Source: Daucus carota subsp. sativus (taxonomy: Eukaryota; Streptophyta; Magnoliopsida; Apiales; Apiaceae). Taken from it: DNA of 64,000 nt. Made by a program: the position numbers and the translations under genes. Within the stretch, counting starts at the first letter, position 1; every line of letters starts with the position of its first letter. Where the stretch lies: the NCBI RefSeq assembly GCF_001625215.2, contig NC_030381.2, positions 40,050,689 to 40,114,688 of the forward strand, given 5' to 3'. Below, piece by piece: positions 21,707 through 34,085 of this stretch. The notes under the pieces are model-generated. The model made no database searches, was not told the origin of the DNA, and was given only the letters and a program-made list of their open reading frames with translations.

Positions 21707-24700
21707 ATGGGTTCTTCTCAATCTTCACAAGTAGGTGAAGAAGAGGAGGATGATGAGGAGGAGGAGGAAGAAGAAGAATTGTTAGAAGCAGAAGATGATA
21801 TTGATGATGATGATGGGAGAAATGGATTAATGGGTGGTGATGGTGATAATCTGGTTAAGAAGGTTCTGGAACAAGAACCTGAAATGTTACCTTGTCATTC
21901 CTCAGCATCTCCTTTGTCTCCCCAGCTATCTGCATTTGGGACTCCTAGGATGGGCCCTTCTATTAAGGTTTGGGACCCTTATAATGTGTTGGCCCCACCT
22001 CCTGCTTTGCCTCCTCCTCCCCATTTTTCCAGGGCTTTTAGTGCCGCGGATGTGGTGGAGGATGATCGCACGGTCACTGAGGTGTTTTTGATTTCTCATG
22101 GTGAGTGTCATATGAATTTAAGGCCTGATTTGGTGCCTGGAAGGTGTCCTGAGGCTGCGTTGACGCCTAATGGCAAGAGGCAAGCCAGGGCGTTGGCTGT
22201 CTTTTTGAAATCACAGGGGGTGAGGTTTAATGCTGTTTATGCTTCTCCCTTGGATCGGGCACGATTGACGGCTATAGCTGTTTGCCAGGTTCTTTCTCCA
22301 TTATGCGCTTTATTTGATCTGGTCAATTTTCGTATAATGCTCATTTTAGAGGACATGTATTGTTGATTTTGTGGACATGTATCATGGTCAATTTTTGTTT
22401 TAGTTTAGGTATTGTATGTTTCATATAGTTTAGGTATTTCAGGTGAACTTAAAATATCTTAATATGACCCGTTATAAGCCAAAGTGCTACTATGGTTGAA
22501 TGTCATCATATTAGCAGTTGATGGTAGTATATTGTTTTCACTATCGAGGATTGTCAGGTGATTTAGGTCTTGTAACAAATGGAACAAGGTCTGCTTAGAA
22601 TCGAAACTTGCGAAGAAGAGTAGAGGTTAAAGGGAAGGGAGAGTTAGATTGCAGTAGAATATGTGATAGGGATGTATTCCATTCCATCAATCGGTATGTC
22701 AGATGCCCTAAGTAACAATCAGTGAGTTTTTTTGTATCTTCTTATGTTACTATAGAATACAAATGAGAAGGGAAAGAAACTAATGTCAGATGCAGAGTTG
22801 TGGAGGAGACTTTCTTTTGATGGACTGTGCCATAGTATCAGTAATGAAGAAGGAGCTACTAAGTTCGAACTTATTAAATGCATTTCAGTGGCTGTACATT
22901 GCATGGCACAGTCGATTTGTGACTCCACTTTATAGTAGTTATGACTGCTAATTATGTTTGCAAAAAATAATGAGCACAGTAACCCTCCTGTACAGACTTC
23001 CAGACCCAATTAAAATACTACTCCCTCCATCCCAAATTAGATGAGCTAGTTGACTGTGGGCACGTAACTTAAGGTGCATTGACCGTATAGCTCCGAAATT
23101 TATTTTTCTAATTTTTTTTCTGTAAATGAAAATTTCATATTTAAATTTTTATTTGCAAAAATAAAATTTCAAAAATAAATAACGTAGCTATGCGGTCAAT
23201 GGACTTTAAAGTGTGTGTCCAAAGTCAACGAGCTCATCTAATTTGGGATGGAGGTAGTATCATCTCAAATCTACTATGACTTTTAAAAACCGAGATGAAG
23301 GGAATTTGGACCTCTGTCAACCCATCTAAATTAAAAACTAGTTACCATCAAAGGTGTAATAATTGTTGCTGAAAGAAAATGTTGCCCAAAGCTTCAATCT
23401 TTTTACTTTCCAATTTAATTTTCTTTTAGTACTGTCCCCATTAACCAATTTGACTTTTATTATCCGCCTTTATAGATATTAGGTACAATTTGAAATTGGC
23501 TGGAATTTTTTTATTTGAAAGGAATCTGTTGTTCAATAATCAACTTTATCATTGCTACATTTGATCTCCATTTCTCTTTATGATTTGATCAATGCTTAAT
23601 GTCAATTATGATATATTAATTTTAGGTTATACCATTATATTCCTAACTTAGTTCATAGTTTAACTTCCTAGTCCAGTTTTACTTGTGTTCTCTTTCTTAT
23701 ATTATCTCCCTCGGTCTGCTATTATCTCTCCCGGTCTTCCTAAATATCCAGAATTGTAAAAGATGTTTATGCATGTATGTATATGTACACTCTACACTGT
23801 GAATGACTATTGTTGCATTTGTGTTTTGGTTTTTAAGAGCTTTAACTTATGTAGATGGGGGTTAATATATTCAGCTGCCTGAAAAACCAGCAAAACTAAT
23901 TCATGTTGCTCATGTTGGCTGTTGTAAATGCTTCAGATAAGACTGATACTCTACCTGTAATATCGAAAATTATATTAATGAAATTTTAATATTTCTTTGT
24001 ATTAGCAACAAAGATTTATATTTCTAGCCGTCATTAATTAACGTTGTAATACCTTATTAAGCATGCAAGACAAGACAGAAAATAATACGAAATAAATTTT
24101 TGATTTCTAGCCCTTATGGTAAACCCCTTCATGTCATTACATTTTCTGGTCAGGTCCATCAATCGACTGCACAGTGTGATGTCTAGCCATTCAGATTCAT
24201 CTAACTCTTGCCTATAAGAGTTGATTGGTTCATATCAACACAAAGTATGTGTAGTTTATTAGTCTTCCTGGCCCAAATTGCAGGATCTGCAAGTTAAATA
24301 TTAAAAACTTGTTTTGTTAAAGAGTGTAGCTATATACTTGACTTCAACTTGTCCGGGGAAATTTTATCTTGGTCCTGAAGAATTAAGAGAGTTTCCAGAT
24401 AAATTTCCCAGCACCATGACATTTACATTAACTTGAGCCACCACTTAAGTAACCTCATATACTGCAAAACAACCCAAACTGAAGCAGGGAGGAAAGACTT
24501 CACTCTCAGTTTCAGCCTCTCTCCTTTCCACCTTTCCCACTGCTCCTCATGCATCTAATACAAATTTGAATTGAGTAGTTGCTTCTCATGATTAGCAGGA
24601 AGGTAATTATATAAAGTTTAAAGCTGTAAATAGTTAATATTAGAAGGCCTTGAGCAGTAAGTGTCCTTTATATAACAAGAGAAAAGAAAATTCAAAAATC

Positions 24701-25978
24701 TCAGAGAATATGTAATGTCGGTATTTAAGCCTTGGCTGATCAAAATTGTATAATCCTGTCCAGGTTGTGGGGAGCTTTATCTTGGGACTACTCATGGTCA
24801 GAAATTTCTTTAACTTTCCCAAAATTAAGAATAGATAAACTATGAGATAAAGGAGAGATCAGAATGTTAGGAGTTGGATAACACTCACTCACTAGTCACT
24901 CCTCAAAGGTGCTATATGCATTTATTTTTGCAATGCAAAGAGAGTACTTTCTTAATATTTATTATGATAATATCAATGACTTGCATACTTAGACTCCAAA
25001 TTAGGCTTTCAGCAGCGGAAGAACTCATTATTTTGTAGCATATGTAAGATTCTTTCTTTTGAGAATTTGAATAATCATATATCAGAGCACAGTGGAACTT
25101 ATTTTACTTCTGAAAGTGATTACAGTATATTGCTGTAACAATGGTTCCCATAGCTCGTCATAATCACTTTTTATGTTTGAATGATGTTGTCAAACATATA
25201 TTACTTCGGTTAAATGATTTACCTTGCCCATGCGTTCTTGCAGGAGATAAACTTTATGGATGAACAAATACAATCTTCAGAGGCACTTATTGACATGAGC
25301 CAAGGACTTTGGGAGGGTTGTCAACGGTCAGAAGTACACACACGTGAGATGTTGAGCTTAATGGATAGGTTCCAGCCTGATTTCTCTGCACCTTCAGGAG
25401 AATCACTTAGACAGGTGGAATTCAGAATGATACAGTTCTTAAGTGGAACAATTGTGGGATTACCTGAGAAACTAAGATCTGATTTCTCTCCACCAGATCC
25501 AGTTGAGAATCCTAGTTTCCTTCAACATAATCCTCAAGCTCCCAATCATATTATCCATGATCAAGTTGGGCCTTCTCTTCCATCACCTCACTGGGACTTG
25601 CTACACAAACCCCGAAAAGTCCCTCCTAGGAAAAAGTCTGGTAAGAGCAGACTTCAGATTGTTACCGGAACTGGAGACAACGAGGCTGATGATGAGATGA
25701 CCCCTCGAGAACCAAATCACCAAGCCCCATCACGCGAATTGAATGTCCGAACCACTCCATTTACCTTGACCTCTCCTGCTTTCACATCCTGTTCTGTGGG
25801 CGTTTTTACACATTCAGTGCCGATTAAATGCCTTCTCACAGGTCTCTTAGGTTGCAGTCCTGTAATGTCAAATAAAATCTGCATAGATGATTCTTCTGTT
25901 ACTGTTCTGCAACATTCATGGAAAACGGGGTGGCAGATAAAAAGAATGAACGACACTGCCCACCTCAGACTTCTCTAG
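21707..25978 (+). CDS. Histidine-phosphatase superfamily protein (phosphoglycerate-mutase-like)
   Basis: Two exons, 21707-22288 and 25244-25978, give 438 residues around a 2955-bp intron. Residues 1-40 are extremely acidic (runs of E and D) after MGSSQSSQ, whose Gly2 could be N-myristoylated. The superfamily core starts near residue 124 with VFLISHGECHMN and continues with LTPNGKRQARA (about 152-162) and SPLDRARLTA (180-189), then LWEG in exon 2 and FTHSVPIKCLL near the C-terminus as the second His block. The usual RHG motif reads SHG here: the Arg that binds phosphate is Ser, while His131 and Arg184 are kept. The substrate is unknown, and membership does not mean glycolytic mutase activity. 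Similar two-exon genes are annotated in other plants as phosphoglycerate mutase family proteins. The start is the first ATG after a stop-rich leader. The donor CAG/gttctt is acceptable, and the joined frame continues the conserved region. Confidence 0.85.
23021..23254. mobile_element. Stowaway MITE in the intron of the histidine-phosphatase gene
   Basis: Terminal inverted repeats CTCCCTCCATCCCAAATTAG and the reverse complement of the same at the right end (CTAATTTGGGATGGAGG) bound a 234-bp element, flanked by TA on both sides (23019-23020 and 23255-23256). The arms stay complementary for about 80 bases with some mismatches. Stowaway elements are moved by Tc1/mariner-type transposases. The copy is still well paired, so it is fairly young. 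Confidence 0.9.
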
Positions 25979-26290
25979 CAAGTACACAGCTTACTACCAT
26001 TGAATACTACAGATGAGATTTTGAATAATTAATTGTTTTGAGGTAATGGAATTGAGCATATATTTATTGATTGGAATTGCCCTGCAACTTATTTAAGGTA
26101 GTGATACGTTTTCCACTTATAACTTTTGTTTTATTTATTTCAAGATTACTACAGTATCTTTCAAGTACGGAAAGGAAACATGAATATGATGCCCAGGGAT
26201 TTTCCAACGTATTGTAGCATTTTCTTTCTTTCTTTGATACAGTAATCAATTGGCAATTATTCAGTATTCCCAAGTGCATTTCTGCTATTC

Positions 26291-26438
26291 TTTGTTCATC
26301 TTTGCTAGGTAATCTCTCGTGTGTAGCTGAGAAATTGGAGATAAGGGTTTTTACTAGGGATGCCTTTGTTCGTCTTTGCTAGGTAATCTCTTGTGTGTAG
26401 CCGAGGAATTGGAGATGATGGTTTTTACTAGGGATGCC
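26291..26438. repeat. 74-bp direct tandem duplication
   Basis: Two adjacent 74-bp copies (26291-26364 and 26365-26438) differ at only a few positions. Both contain 'ctttgctaggtaatctc', 'gaattggaga' or one-base variants, and end 'tttactagggatgcc'. They lie about 310 bp downstream of the stop codon of the histidine-phosphatase gene, perhaps in or just beyond its 3' region. Confidence 0.9.
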
Positions 26439-29074
26439 ACATTTTTTTATGGATACTTGATCTGTACTCTGCCCACGCTCGAATTTTTGAATTTAGGAAA
26501 CCTGACCCGAAAATATAATATTATATATTTATATATAAATTATTCACTATACATATTATTTATTTATTTATTTTATATTCTAAATTATTAACTATACATA
26601 TTCCAATATTAGTAACTCGTTGGTAACATTAAAGTGTTGTTATTATAATTTTTTTTTCCGAAAACACCTCTATTTAGACCTTTTTAGAGTCTATGACAGT
26701 TTCACATTCTTAGCATCATAGTCAGATTGAACAACCTGATCATCAGGAATTTTGTCTTTCTACTTTGGATTAGTATTTGATTTGGGTATTGAATCCTGAT
26801 GGTTAGTAAAAACATAAGAACCAAATACCTAAGTCTCTCTATTTTTTTCAAGTGATCTCATCATTTCTCATAGAAAATTTAGATATAATACTCTAGAGAG
26901 TAATAGCTAGTTAACTAACTGATTCGAGAAAACATTCGAATTTTGACCACTATGTAGAGAGTTTACTACCTAGTGTTTTTGATTTGACTATATGGAAGCA
27001 ATCTAAAGTTTTGTTATAGCTTGAGTTTTTGGTAGCTATGAAGTTTGCGGTAGCTCTTTCGCCGACATTTCAAGTTTTCGGTAAAAGGTATCAGTAAACC
27101 ACTTGACTTGTCTATGTGTGATAGAACCAACTTATCTAGAACATTTCTAAGTTCACAAATATTTATTTTGCTTTATTTTTCAATCTTGCAGGGTATGATC
27201 TTGATAATATTCTTCTGTTGATGTCTTTATTGTATCTAGTGAATTGTAAAGAGAGAAATATCCTAGTATTGATATTTACATATTAATCACAAGTCATATC
27301 ACGTATTTGACTAGGTACAAAATTATGGAACAAACAAACAGTTTCAAGATTGTCAAGATGACTTAATCTTGTTAATGTACAAGCATGCTTTATTCAACAA
27401 ACAACAAATGAAATTAATGTTAGGTAGAATATAAAAGCATGATTGAAGACCCGATGAGGGTCAATCACAACAAAGAAGTGGGCTTGGTTTTATCCACCAA
27501 TTTTTCAGGTATATATCTTTTATTTGAGAACTACTTCCAATCCCCTTGTTGAGATGATGATCAATATCATGATGTGATTTATTCGGTGCTTTTTTCATAA
27601 CTGAATAGGTACTAATATATCTTGCTTCTACTAATGATTTCGAACAATCATTACTTCAGCAACGATTAAAAATAATTATTGCAAGTGCACTAAAACCTTC
27701 AAAATACTTGAATAACATCTTCATTGGTTCTATAATCTTGAATACTTCAAAATCCTTCAAAATTGTTGATGACTTCTTTAACATGCGTATTCATATCTTC
27801 GGATGCCTCTACGGACATAGTATTATCTACCCGTCATGTTCTCGTGATGAGTTGATATTCCCATGTAATAGATAGGGTTGTCTAGACTTACACAAACTAT
27901 CATTAGGGATTAACAAGTATGACTTGTATTATCCTTTTAGAGTCAAATGGAGATGTTGATCTTCTTCATGTGTGTTGACGCTTAGTGCAACTAATCTAGC
28001 TCATAGATGATTGATACTATGTTAAGTCTTCCAATCTGCATTACTGTACATTCTAATTGACAAGTCAGTATCAACGTAAATACACCAGATCTTTTGACAC
28101 TTCAATTTAAATTATTAGAATACTTATAAACCTACATGTCTTAGAACTTTATTATTTACCGAGGATTGAACATAACTTCTTCTTCTAAATATTGTTTAAA
28201 CTTTAACTATCTTCAATATAACCTTATTCCTATCACTATTTGATATTCATGTTTTTCTAAATCATGTATATGATTATATAATTTTTGCATTATAATCATA
28301 TTGAGTTATTAATTATTTAAATTTATGCCATAACATATTATATAAGAGAGTAATAAATCTCAATATTTTTTTCAAGGTTAATATGTTCATTGTTTCATGA
28401 CCTGCCACAATTTGAAAATAATTTCATTTATAAGTTTTACTTGAGAGAATACACATGTAAAATTACAGATTTAACTTTCAATTGATGTGGGATATTTTCA
28501 TACATTCAAGTTAGAGTGAATTCCTCAGATGTGTCTGTCATTTTTGAACATATTATTTGAAAATATTTTTGTAGTCGATTATGGATTCGATGATAGTATC
28601 CGTAACTTGTAATTTTATGGCGATGGATTCTTGTGATAATATAATATATTTTGTAGTAAATTTTACAAAAAATGATGGCACAATTTTTGCTAAACATTTA
28701 GTGATGAACTCTAATTATGTTATAAAACTTATTTTTTTTAAATAAAATAGCACCGAGTTTTAAGTAGGTTGTCAATTTTTTGTTACACCGAGTTCATATT
28801 ATTACATTTTATAATTATTTTTATTATCGTTATTCTTCATTTAACTTTCACGTTGTTGTCATCCGAGATCCGCAAGCTTGTTGTCAATCTTTTGTTATAC
28901 TGTTGTAGAGTTCATATTATCATATTTTATACTTTTTATTATCATTATTTATTCATTTAACTTTTACTCTGTTGTCATCCGATTATCAACAATGAACGTA
29001 TACATGTTATTCAACTTGTACAAAATGTTAACTTATTAATTCAGCATGACTATAACCACAAACACAGTGAGATA
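26439..29074. other. AT-rich spacer without a recognised gene
   Basis: About 2.6 kb with no open frame of convincing codon use, no splice-linked exon chain and no complete element. Short repeats occur near 28785-28985, where 'ttttgttacaccgagttcatattatta' and 'ttttgttatactgttgtagagttcatattatca' types recur about 110 bp apart. It may contain eroded retrotransposon sequence, but nothing firm can be named. Confidence 0.4.
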
Positions 29075-29374
29075 CTCCCTCCGTCTCATTTTATGTGACC
29101 CTTATTTCTTTTTGGGACGTCCAAAAAGAATGAACCTATCATACTTACTATTTTGGAACACTACTTTCACTATTACATCCACTACCTCTCTATTTTATAC
29201 TCTCTTTTTATTAAAAAAAAACACTATTACACCCACTACTTTCCTCTACTATCTCAAATCTATTATTAAATATTAATAGGCCCCACCACTTTATCCACTT
29301 TTCAACTAAACTTACTGCCTTTTTCTTAATCTCCGTGAAAGTCAAACCAGCTCACTCTTTTTGGACGGAGAGAG
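29075..29374. mobile_element. Stowaway MITE, 300 bp
   Basis: It begins CTCCCTCCGTCTCATTTTAT just after TA (29073-29074) and ends GACGGAGAGAG just before TA (29375-29376). The inner arms also pair: 'ctttttgggacgtcc' on the left against 'ctctttttggacgg' type sequence on the right. The interior holds 'acacccactactttcc' and 'ggccccaccactttatccac' words common in plant Stowaway copies. No coding sequence. Confidence 0.85.
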
Positions 29375-30138
29375 TAATATTTATAATATAATAGTATTTT
29401 TTATACTATTACACATCAAATTATTATATGTAATCACCGAAAATATCTAATCATCTTTCTTAATTTATAATCATATAAATATATAAAAATAAATTTAAAA
29501 TGACATCTCAAACTAGAACAATTGATCAGATTTAAAATATATGAAATCAAATATCGATTAGAAAGAATTAGTACAATTTTGTATCATGATTTTGAGATTA
29601 CATAGCTCATCGTGTTAGCAATTGGTAAGTAAAATACGATACACTTAAAATTAGTTTAAACTAGTAAAAAGTTTGCAATATGATGTCAAGCATATATATT
29701 ACTTAATTAAAAATATAATATGTCATTTTTATCTGATTTTATCCGAGCAAAGAGTAGTTTTAAATATTGGACTCTTTTTAAGAAAATTAAATTATGAAAA
29801 ATATATATTTTCATAATTCTTTTAAAATTGGTTACTGTATATATATAAAAAAGCCCTTGAATTTTTTGTGATTATTTAAAAAGTATAATATAAAAATTGA
29901 AATATAAAAGTGAAATAAATTAGAAATATATATTAACTTATTATATATAAAAGAATTTGTTGGTGGTTTGATAATTTTTTAAATTTGAAAGATACAGAAG
30001 TATTTTAGTAAGTAATCACAATAATAATAATTATTATTAAACGTTTGAATAAATAAAAAGGCGATGAAATTTTCAAAATAAAATATAAAAAGTGAAGCGA
30101 ATGATGTAATTTTAGGCTGTAGGGCTGAGTATGGGCGT

Positions 30139-30148
30139 GTATATATAA
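30139..30148 (+). promoter_or_regulatory. Probable TATA box of the phosphate carrier gene
   Basis: GTATATATAA lies 160-170 bp before the ATG at 30308. Transcription starting about 30 bases downstream would give a leader of roughly 130 bases, which includes the C-rich stretch 'ccgccgccgtcgtagtctctctatcctctct' region seen at 30260-30300. Position and sequence fit; not tested. Confidence 0.5.
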
Positions 30149-30307
30149 GAAGACATACACACAGTCACAGACTCACAAACAAAGCGCAGCATTTTAGAAT
30201 ATAATTATATCGGACACACCGAGAAAGGAGAAACTCGGAGTCGGAGACTGCGATCCACCCCTTCCGCCGCCGTCGTAGTCTCTCTATCCTCTCTACGTAC
30301 ATTTCCG

Positions 30308-32992
30308 ATGGCCTCTTCCGATCGACAATCTCTCATTCCCAGCTTTCTTTACAACTCATCTAAAACTTTACTACTCCAGAACCTCACTACCTCATCGCCG
30401 GTGAACAAGAGCTTGATGATCCAATCGCCGAATGAGCCTGCCGGAAAGATCCAGATGTACTCGCCGGAGTTTTATGCGGCGTGTACTGCGGGTGGTATTC
30501 TCAGTTGTGGTTTGACTCATATGGCTGTTACTCCTCTTGATCTTGTCAAATGTAATATGCAGGTATTTTTTTAATCTATCTATATTTTATATACAAGTTA
30601 ATTTTCTGATTTTGTATTTTTTACCTTTACTCATTTTGTATCTTGATGTTTAAATTACAAATATTATTTGAGGGTGATTGAATGCCTAAGTGTTGTGTTC
30701 GGGTTCGAGTCTCACTCACCCCAAGACGTATATGAACATATACTCATTTGCAAGGAGTGTAAGGCTAATTTGTAAAAAAAAAAAAAAATACAAATAAACA
30801 TCACTACAAATATTTATGTGTTATATTGTTGTATCTCATCACAATTTTAAAGTGAGCTGTACTAATTCACTATTGGTTTAAATTTGACTAACTGGTTATA
30901 ATAGTTGTTCGATTTTTGAATTTTATTTGCATCGCTCAGATATTTATTGTTGTTTGAAATGACAACTACTTGTGTTGCTAAGTATTGAACTATAGTATAA
31001 TATTGCTCTCATTAGGAATTACGGAAAGGACTTATTTTGTTCTTTTAGACTCACTCTTGGTATTGCCTATGTTATTCCCTGTGATGACAGTTTTGTTGTT
31101 GCTATTGTTTATTTAGATTGACCCTGCGAAGTACAAGAGTATCTCATCTGGTTTTGGAGTGCTACTTAAGGAGCAGGGCGTTAAGGGTTTCTTCAGGGGA
31201 TGGGTTCCGACGCTTCTTGGATACAGTGCTCAGGGTGCCTGCAAGTTTGGTTTCTATGAATTCTTCAAAAAGTACTACTCTGATATTGCAGGCCCAGAGT
31301 ATGCAACCAAATACAAAACACTTATCTACCTTGCTGGATCTGCTTCTGCTGAAGTGATTGCTGATATTGCTCTGTGCCCATTTGAGGCAGTGAAGGTCCG
31401 TGTTCAGACACAGCCTGGTTTTGCTAGGGGTTTGGGTGATGGCCTTCCCAAGTTTGTCAAGTCGGAGGGTGCTCTAGGGTAATATTTGTAACCATTATAT
31501 ATTTTCAAAATTGAGCTAGCTAAAATGGCTTCTTTTTTCGTCAAGCGTGTTACTAAACTTTGTTTGATATGTGCAGTTTGTACAAGGGGCTGGTTCCTCT
31601 CTGGGGGCGTCAAATTCCATGTAAGTTTAAGCATCTACTATATATTTCTGTTCTTTCCTAAGGTTGCTACCTAAGGTTTACACTACTTTAGTCAAGAAGT
31701 TTTATGAAGCTATAATTCTGCTATTGTTTTAACTCTCTTCCTCTGTAACCATTACTTATTAGATGATACTTGTATGTCTTTTCTTTCATCTTCATTGGTT
31801 GGTTCTTAATTGACAGCTTCTGCCCTTTGCTGTTAGTATCAATTTTCCTTCTGTCGTTTAGTCTTTAGTTGAAAGTGAGCTCCCAGAGGCACAACCTTTA
31901 TTGTCTGGTGACTCTGGTCTCTGAATTTGTGATTACTTATTAGATTATAGTTTAATCCCTCTTCTTAGGCCTGCAAAGTAAAATAAACTCATAGCTCTAC
32001 CTTATGCATTGGTAGTTATAGAACATTGAGAGCCTAAGAAAAAGCTATTTCCAAGGCTATTCGAAATTATTTTATCGAACAGTATTAATATAGACATGAT
32101 CGCTGAGTGGAGTCATTAGATTAGGCACTTCGCCAATTTGGTATGCATAGTATCAAGTTAATATAGATTGTGATTTGTTGGTTTGTGTGTTGAGACGAAT
32201 TAGATTTATGTTTATATATGAGTTTTTAGGATTTGGGTGATGTACAGTTATTTTTAGTGAAAGGAGGGCTCACCGGTTAAGAAATTAATTAGTTTCATGT
32301 CAAATATCAAAATATTTATACCATCATTATTTTGATATTATATATTGATATCACTATTAATGTGCAGACACAATGATGAAGTTTGCATCGTTTGAGACAA
32401 TTGTGGAGATGATTTACAAGTATGCAGTCCCTAGACCTAAAAGTGAGTGCAGCAAAGAATTACAGCTTGGCATCAGCTTTGCAGGGGGTTACGTTGCTGG
32501 CGTGTTCTGTGCTATTGTGTCGCATCCTGCTGATAATCTTGTATCCTTCCTGAACAATGCGAAGGGTGCCACTGTAGGAGATGTGAGTGCTCTCCTTCTA
32601 TAAAATTAATTGTTGGAATCCCCTTTTTGTCATATTACAATTTACTCAGGTGCATTGAGTGTGTGCATGTGTGTGTCTGTATATCTTAATTGAGGGGATT
32701 TATATGGTTGTCAGGCTGTGAAGAAGATTGGTTTAGTGGGCCTATTCACTCGTGGGCTTCCTCTACGTATCGTCATGATTGGAACTCTAACAGGAGCCCA
32801 ATGGGGAATCTATGACGCTTTCAAAGTTTTTGTTGGACTGTAAGCTTCTCAACCTTGTGACTGTACTTTCTCTTGCTATATGTTAAAATTATAAATTTAA
32901 TTCTGATGAGGGGGTCTTGTTGTATGTACAGGCCAACTACTGGTGGTGCTGCACCTGTTGCTCCTGCTGCTAGTGAGGTTTCAAAAGAGTAG
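30308..32992 (+). CDS. PHT3: Mitochondrial phosphate carrier, inner membrane (PHT3/MPT family)
   Basis: Imports phosphate into the mitochondrial matrix with protons, feeding ATP synthase. Six exons: 30308-30562, 31117-31478, 31577-31620, 32368-32582, 32715-32839 and 32932-32992, giving 353 residues, the usual plant length. Three mitochondrial-carrier repeats are seen, each with its signature: PLDLVK at 76-81, PFEAVK at 173-178, and the weaker third HPADNL at about 273-278, the form normal for phosphate carriers. Each repeat is followed by a matrix helix and two membrane spans. Residues 1-48 are a Ser-rich extension. The Ala/Pro/Thr-rich C-terminus ends in SKE. All introns are GT-AG with conserved phases. 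The first exon is GC-rich compared with the flanks. The start is the only ATG in frame upstream of the carrier fold. The PHT3;1 versus PHT3;2 paralogue cannot be settled here. Confidence 0.96.
30664..30788 (+). mobile_element. SINE-like retroelement in intron 1 of the phosphate carrier gene
   Basis: A B-box-like GGTTCGAGTCT (about 30712-30722) is followed some 55 bases later by a run of about 15 A. The element is bounded by TACAAATA at 30656-30663 and 30789-30796, an 8-bp target duplication. A good A box is not visible, so it could be 5'-truncated. It lies in the sense direction of the host gene. Confidence 0.5.
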
Positions 32993-33494
32993 ATCAACTG
33001 GAGGCTTTTAAATTGGAACTGTCAAAGTTTTGACCCCGAAGGGATGCTAAATATTTATACTTATTTCATCGTATTATTGTTGAAACATGAATCATTTTTG
33101 TTGGAGTGTTTTTATTTTGTAGGGTCAGTAATATAATCCTTGGAATCCAGGGAACGTAATAGAATAGATACAGAGTCCCCTTTTGTTATTAAAAGACTGC
33201 CCCTCCTGTTGGAAGAGGACAAAGTAATAATGAACAATTAAGGGTTATAGCTGGTTCTGTATCTATATTTGACATTGGTATTTGGTAGTACTATAAAGTT
33301 ATGCAGGTTGCGCTTCATTTTGTTAAACATTCTACAAATTTAATTGTCTAGTTGATGATTAATTGTGTACTTTTTAGCTTTATTTTGCAGCTAATTTAAC
33401 TCCGACAAATTTGCCTTGAGTCTGTAAAGTTAAATATGTTGGTTAATGATTTTCATGGCATTTTTTTGGGACATATTATTCTTAAATGATACTA
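32993..33494. other. 3' region of the phosphate carrier gene
   Basis: Probable 3' untranslated region and terminator of the phosphate carrier, followed by AT-rich spacer. An AATAAT-type site near 33226-33232 and other A/T-rich elements could direct polyadenylation. No gene seen. Confidence 0.45.
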
Positions 33495-33890
33495 CAACTA
33501 GTTAAAATTTATAACTTCCAGTATTTATGATAATATATTTAGATATTTAGATTTATCAAGTTTATTTACTATATTTATAATTAAAACAAAAAAACAATTA
33601 TATAATAAATAATAAATAACAAATAAATTTGATAAAATCTAAATATATTATCATAAATATTAGAAGTCATTACGTGTTGCTTGATTGTGGTAATATTTAA
33701 AAATAATATGTGAAACTCTGAAAATAATATTTTTAATATTTAAAGTCATATTGATATTCAACCCTAAACATAATATGTGAAACTCTATAAATAATATTTT
33801 TAATGTTTTAAAGTCATATTGATATTCAACCTCTGGTATCATATTTATTTTAGACGTAAACCAGAAAAGCAATGTATTGTATAAAGTACG
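33495..33890. repeat. Decayed relative of the 39.6-40.2 kb foldback element
   Basis: Sequence shared with the centre and right arm of the element at 39613-40173, in the same order: 'aaataataaata', 'ttgataaaatctaaatata', 'cataaatattagaagtcat', 'ggtaatattt' and 'aataatatgtg' or 'aataatgtgtaaaact'. The left half, with 'tcaagtttatttact', folds back on it. The outer terminal repeats are missing, and the block 'gtgaaactct..aataatatttttaatgtt' is duplicated, so this is an old fragment. Confidence 0.6.
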
Positions 33891-34085
33891 TTTAACTTAT
33901 GATTCAAAACGGTAACTCGAAATATTTTCCAATATAAAACAATTTGCACACAGCAGCAGAGATGGGTAACGAGGTTTTGTGGTTGGCAAGGCGAGTTGTG
34001 TACAAAATAAAATCAGGGAAAACGAAAGAAACAAAAAAGCAGAAGATGAGTGGAAAGTAAAGGAAAGTGTTTGAATCAAGGAGAA

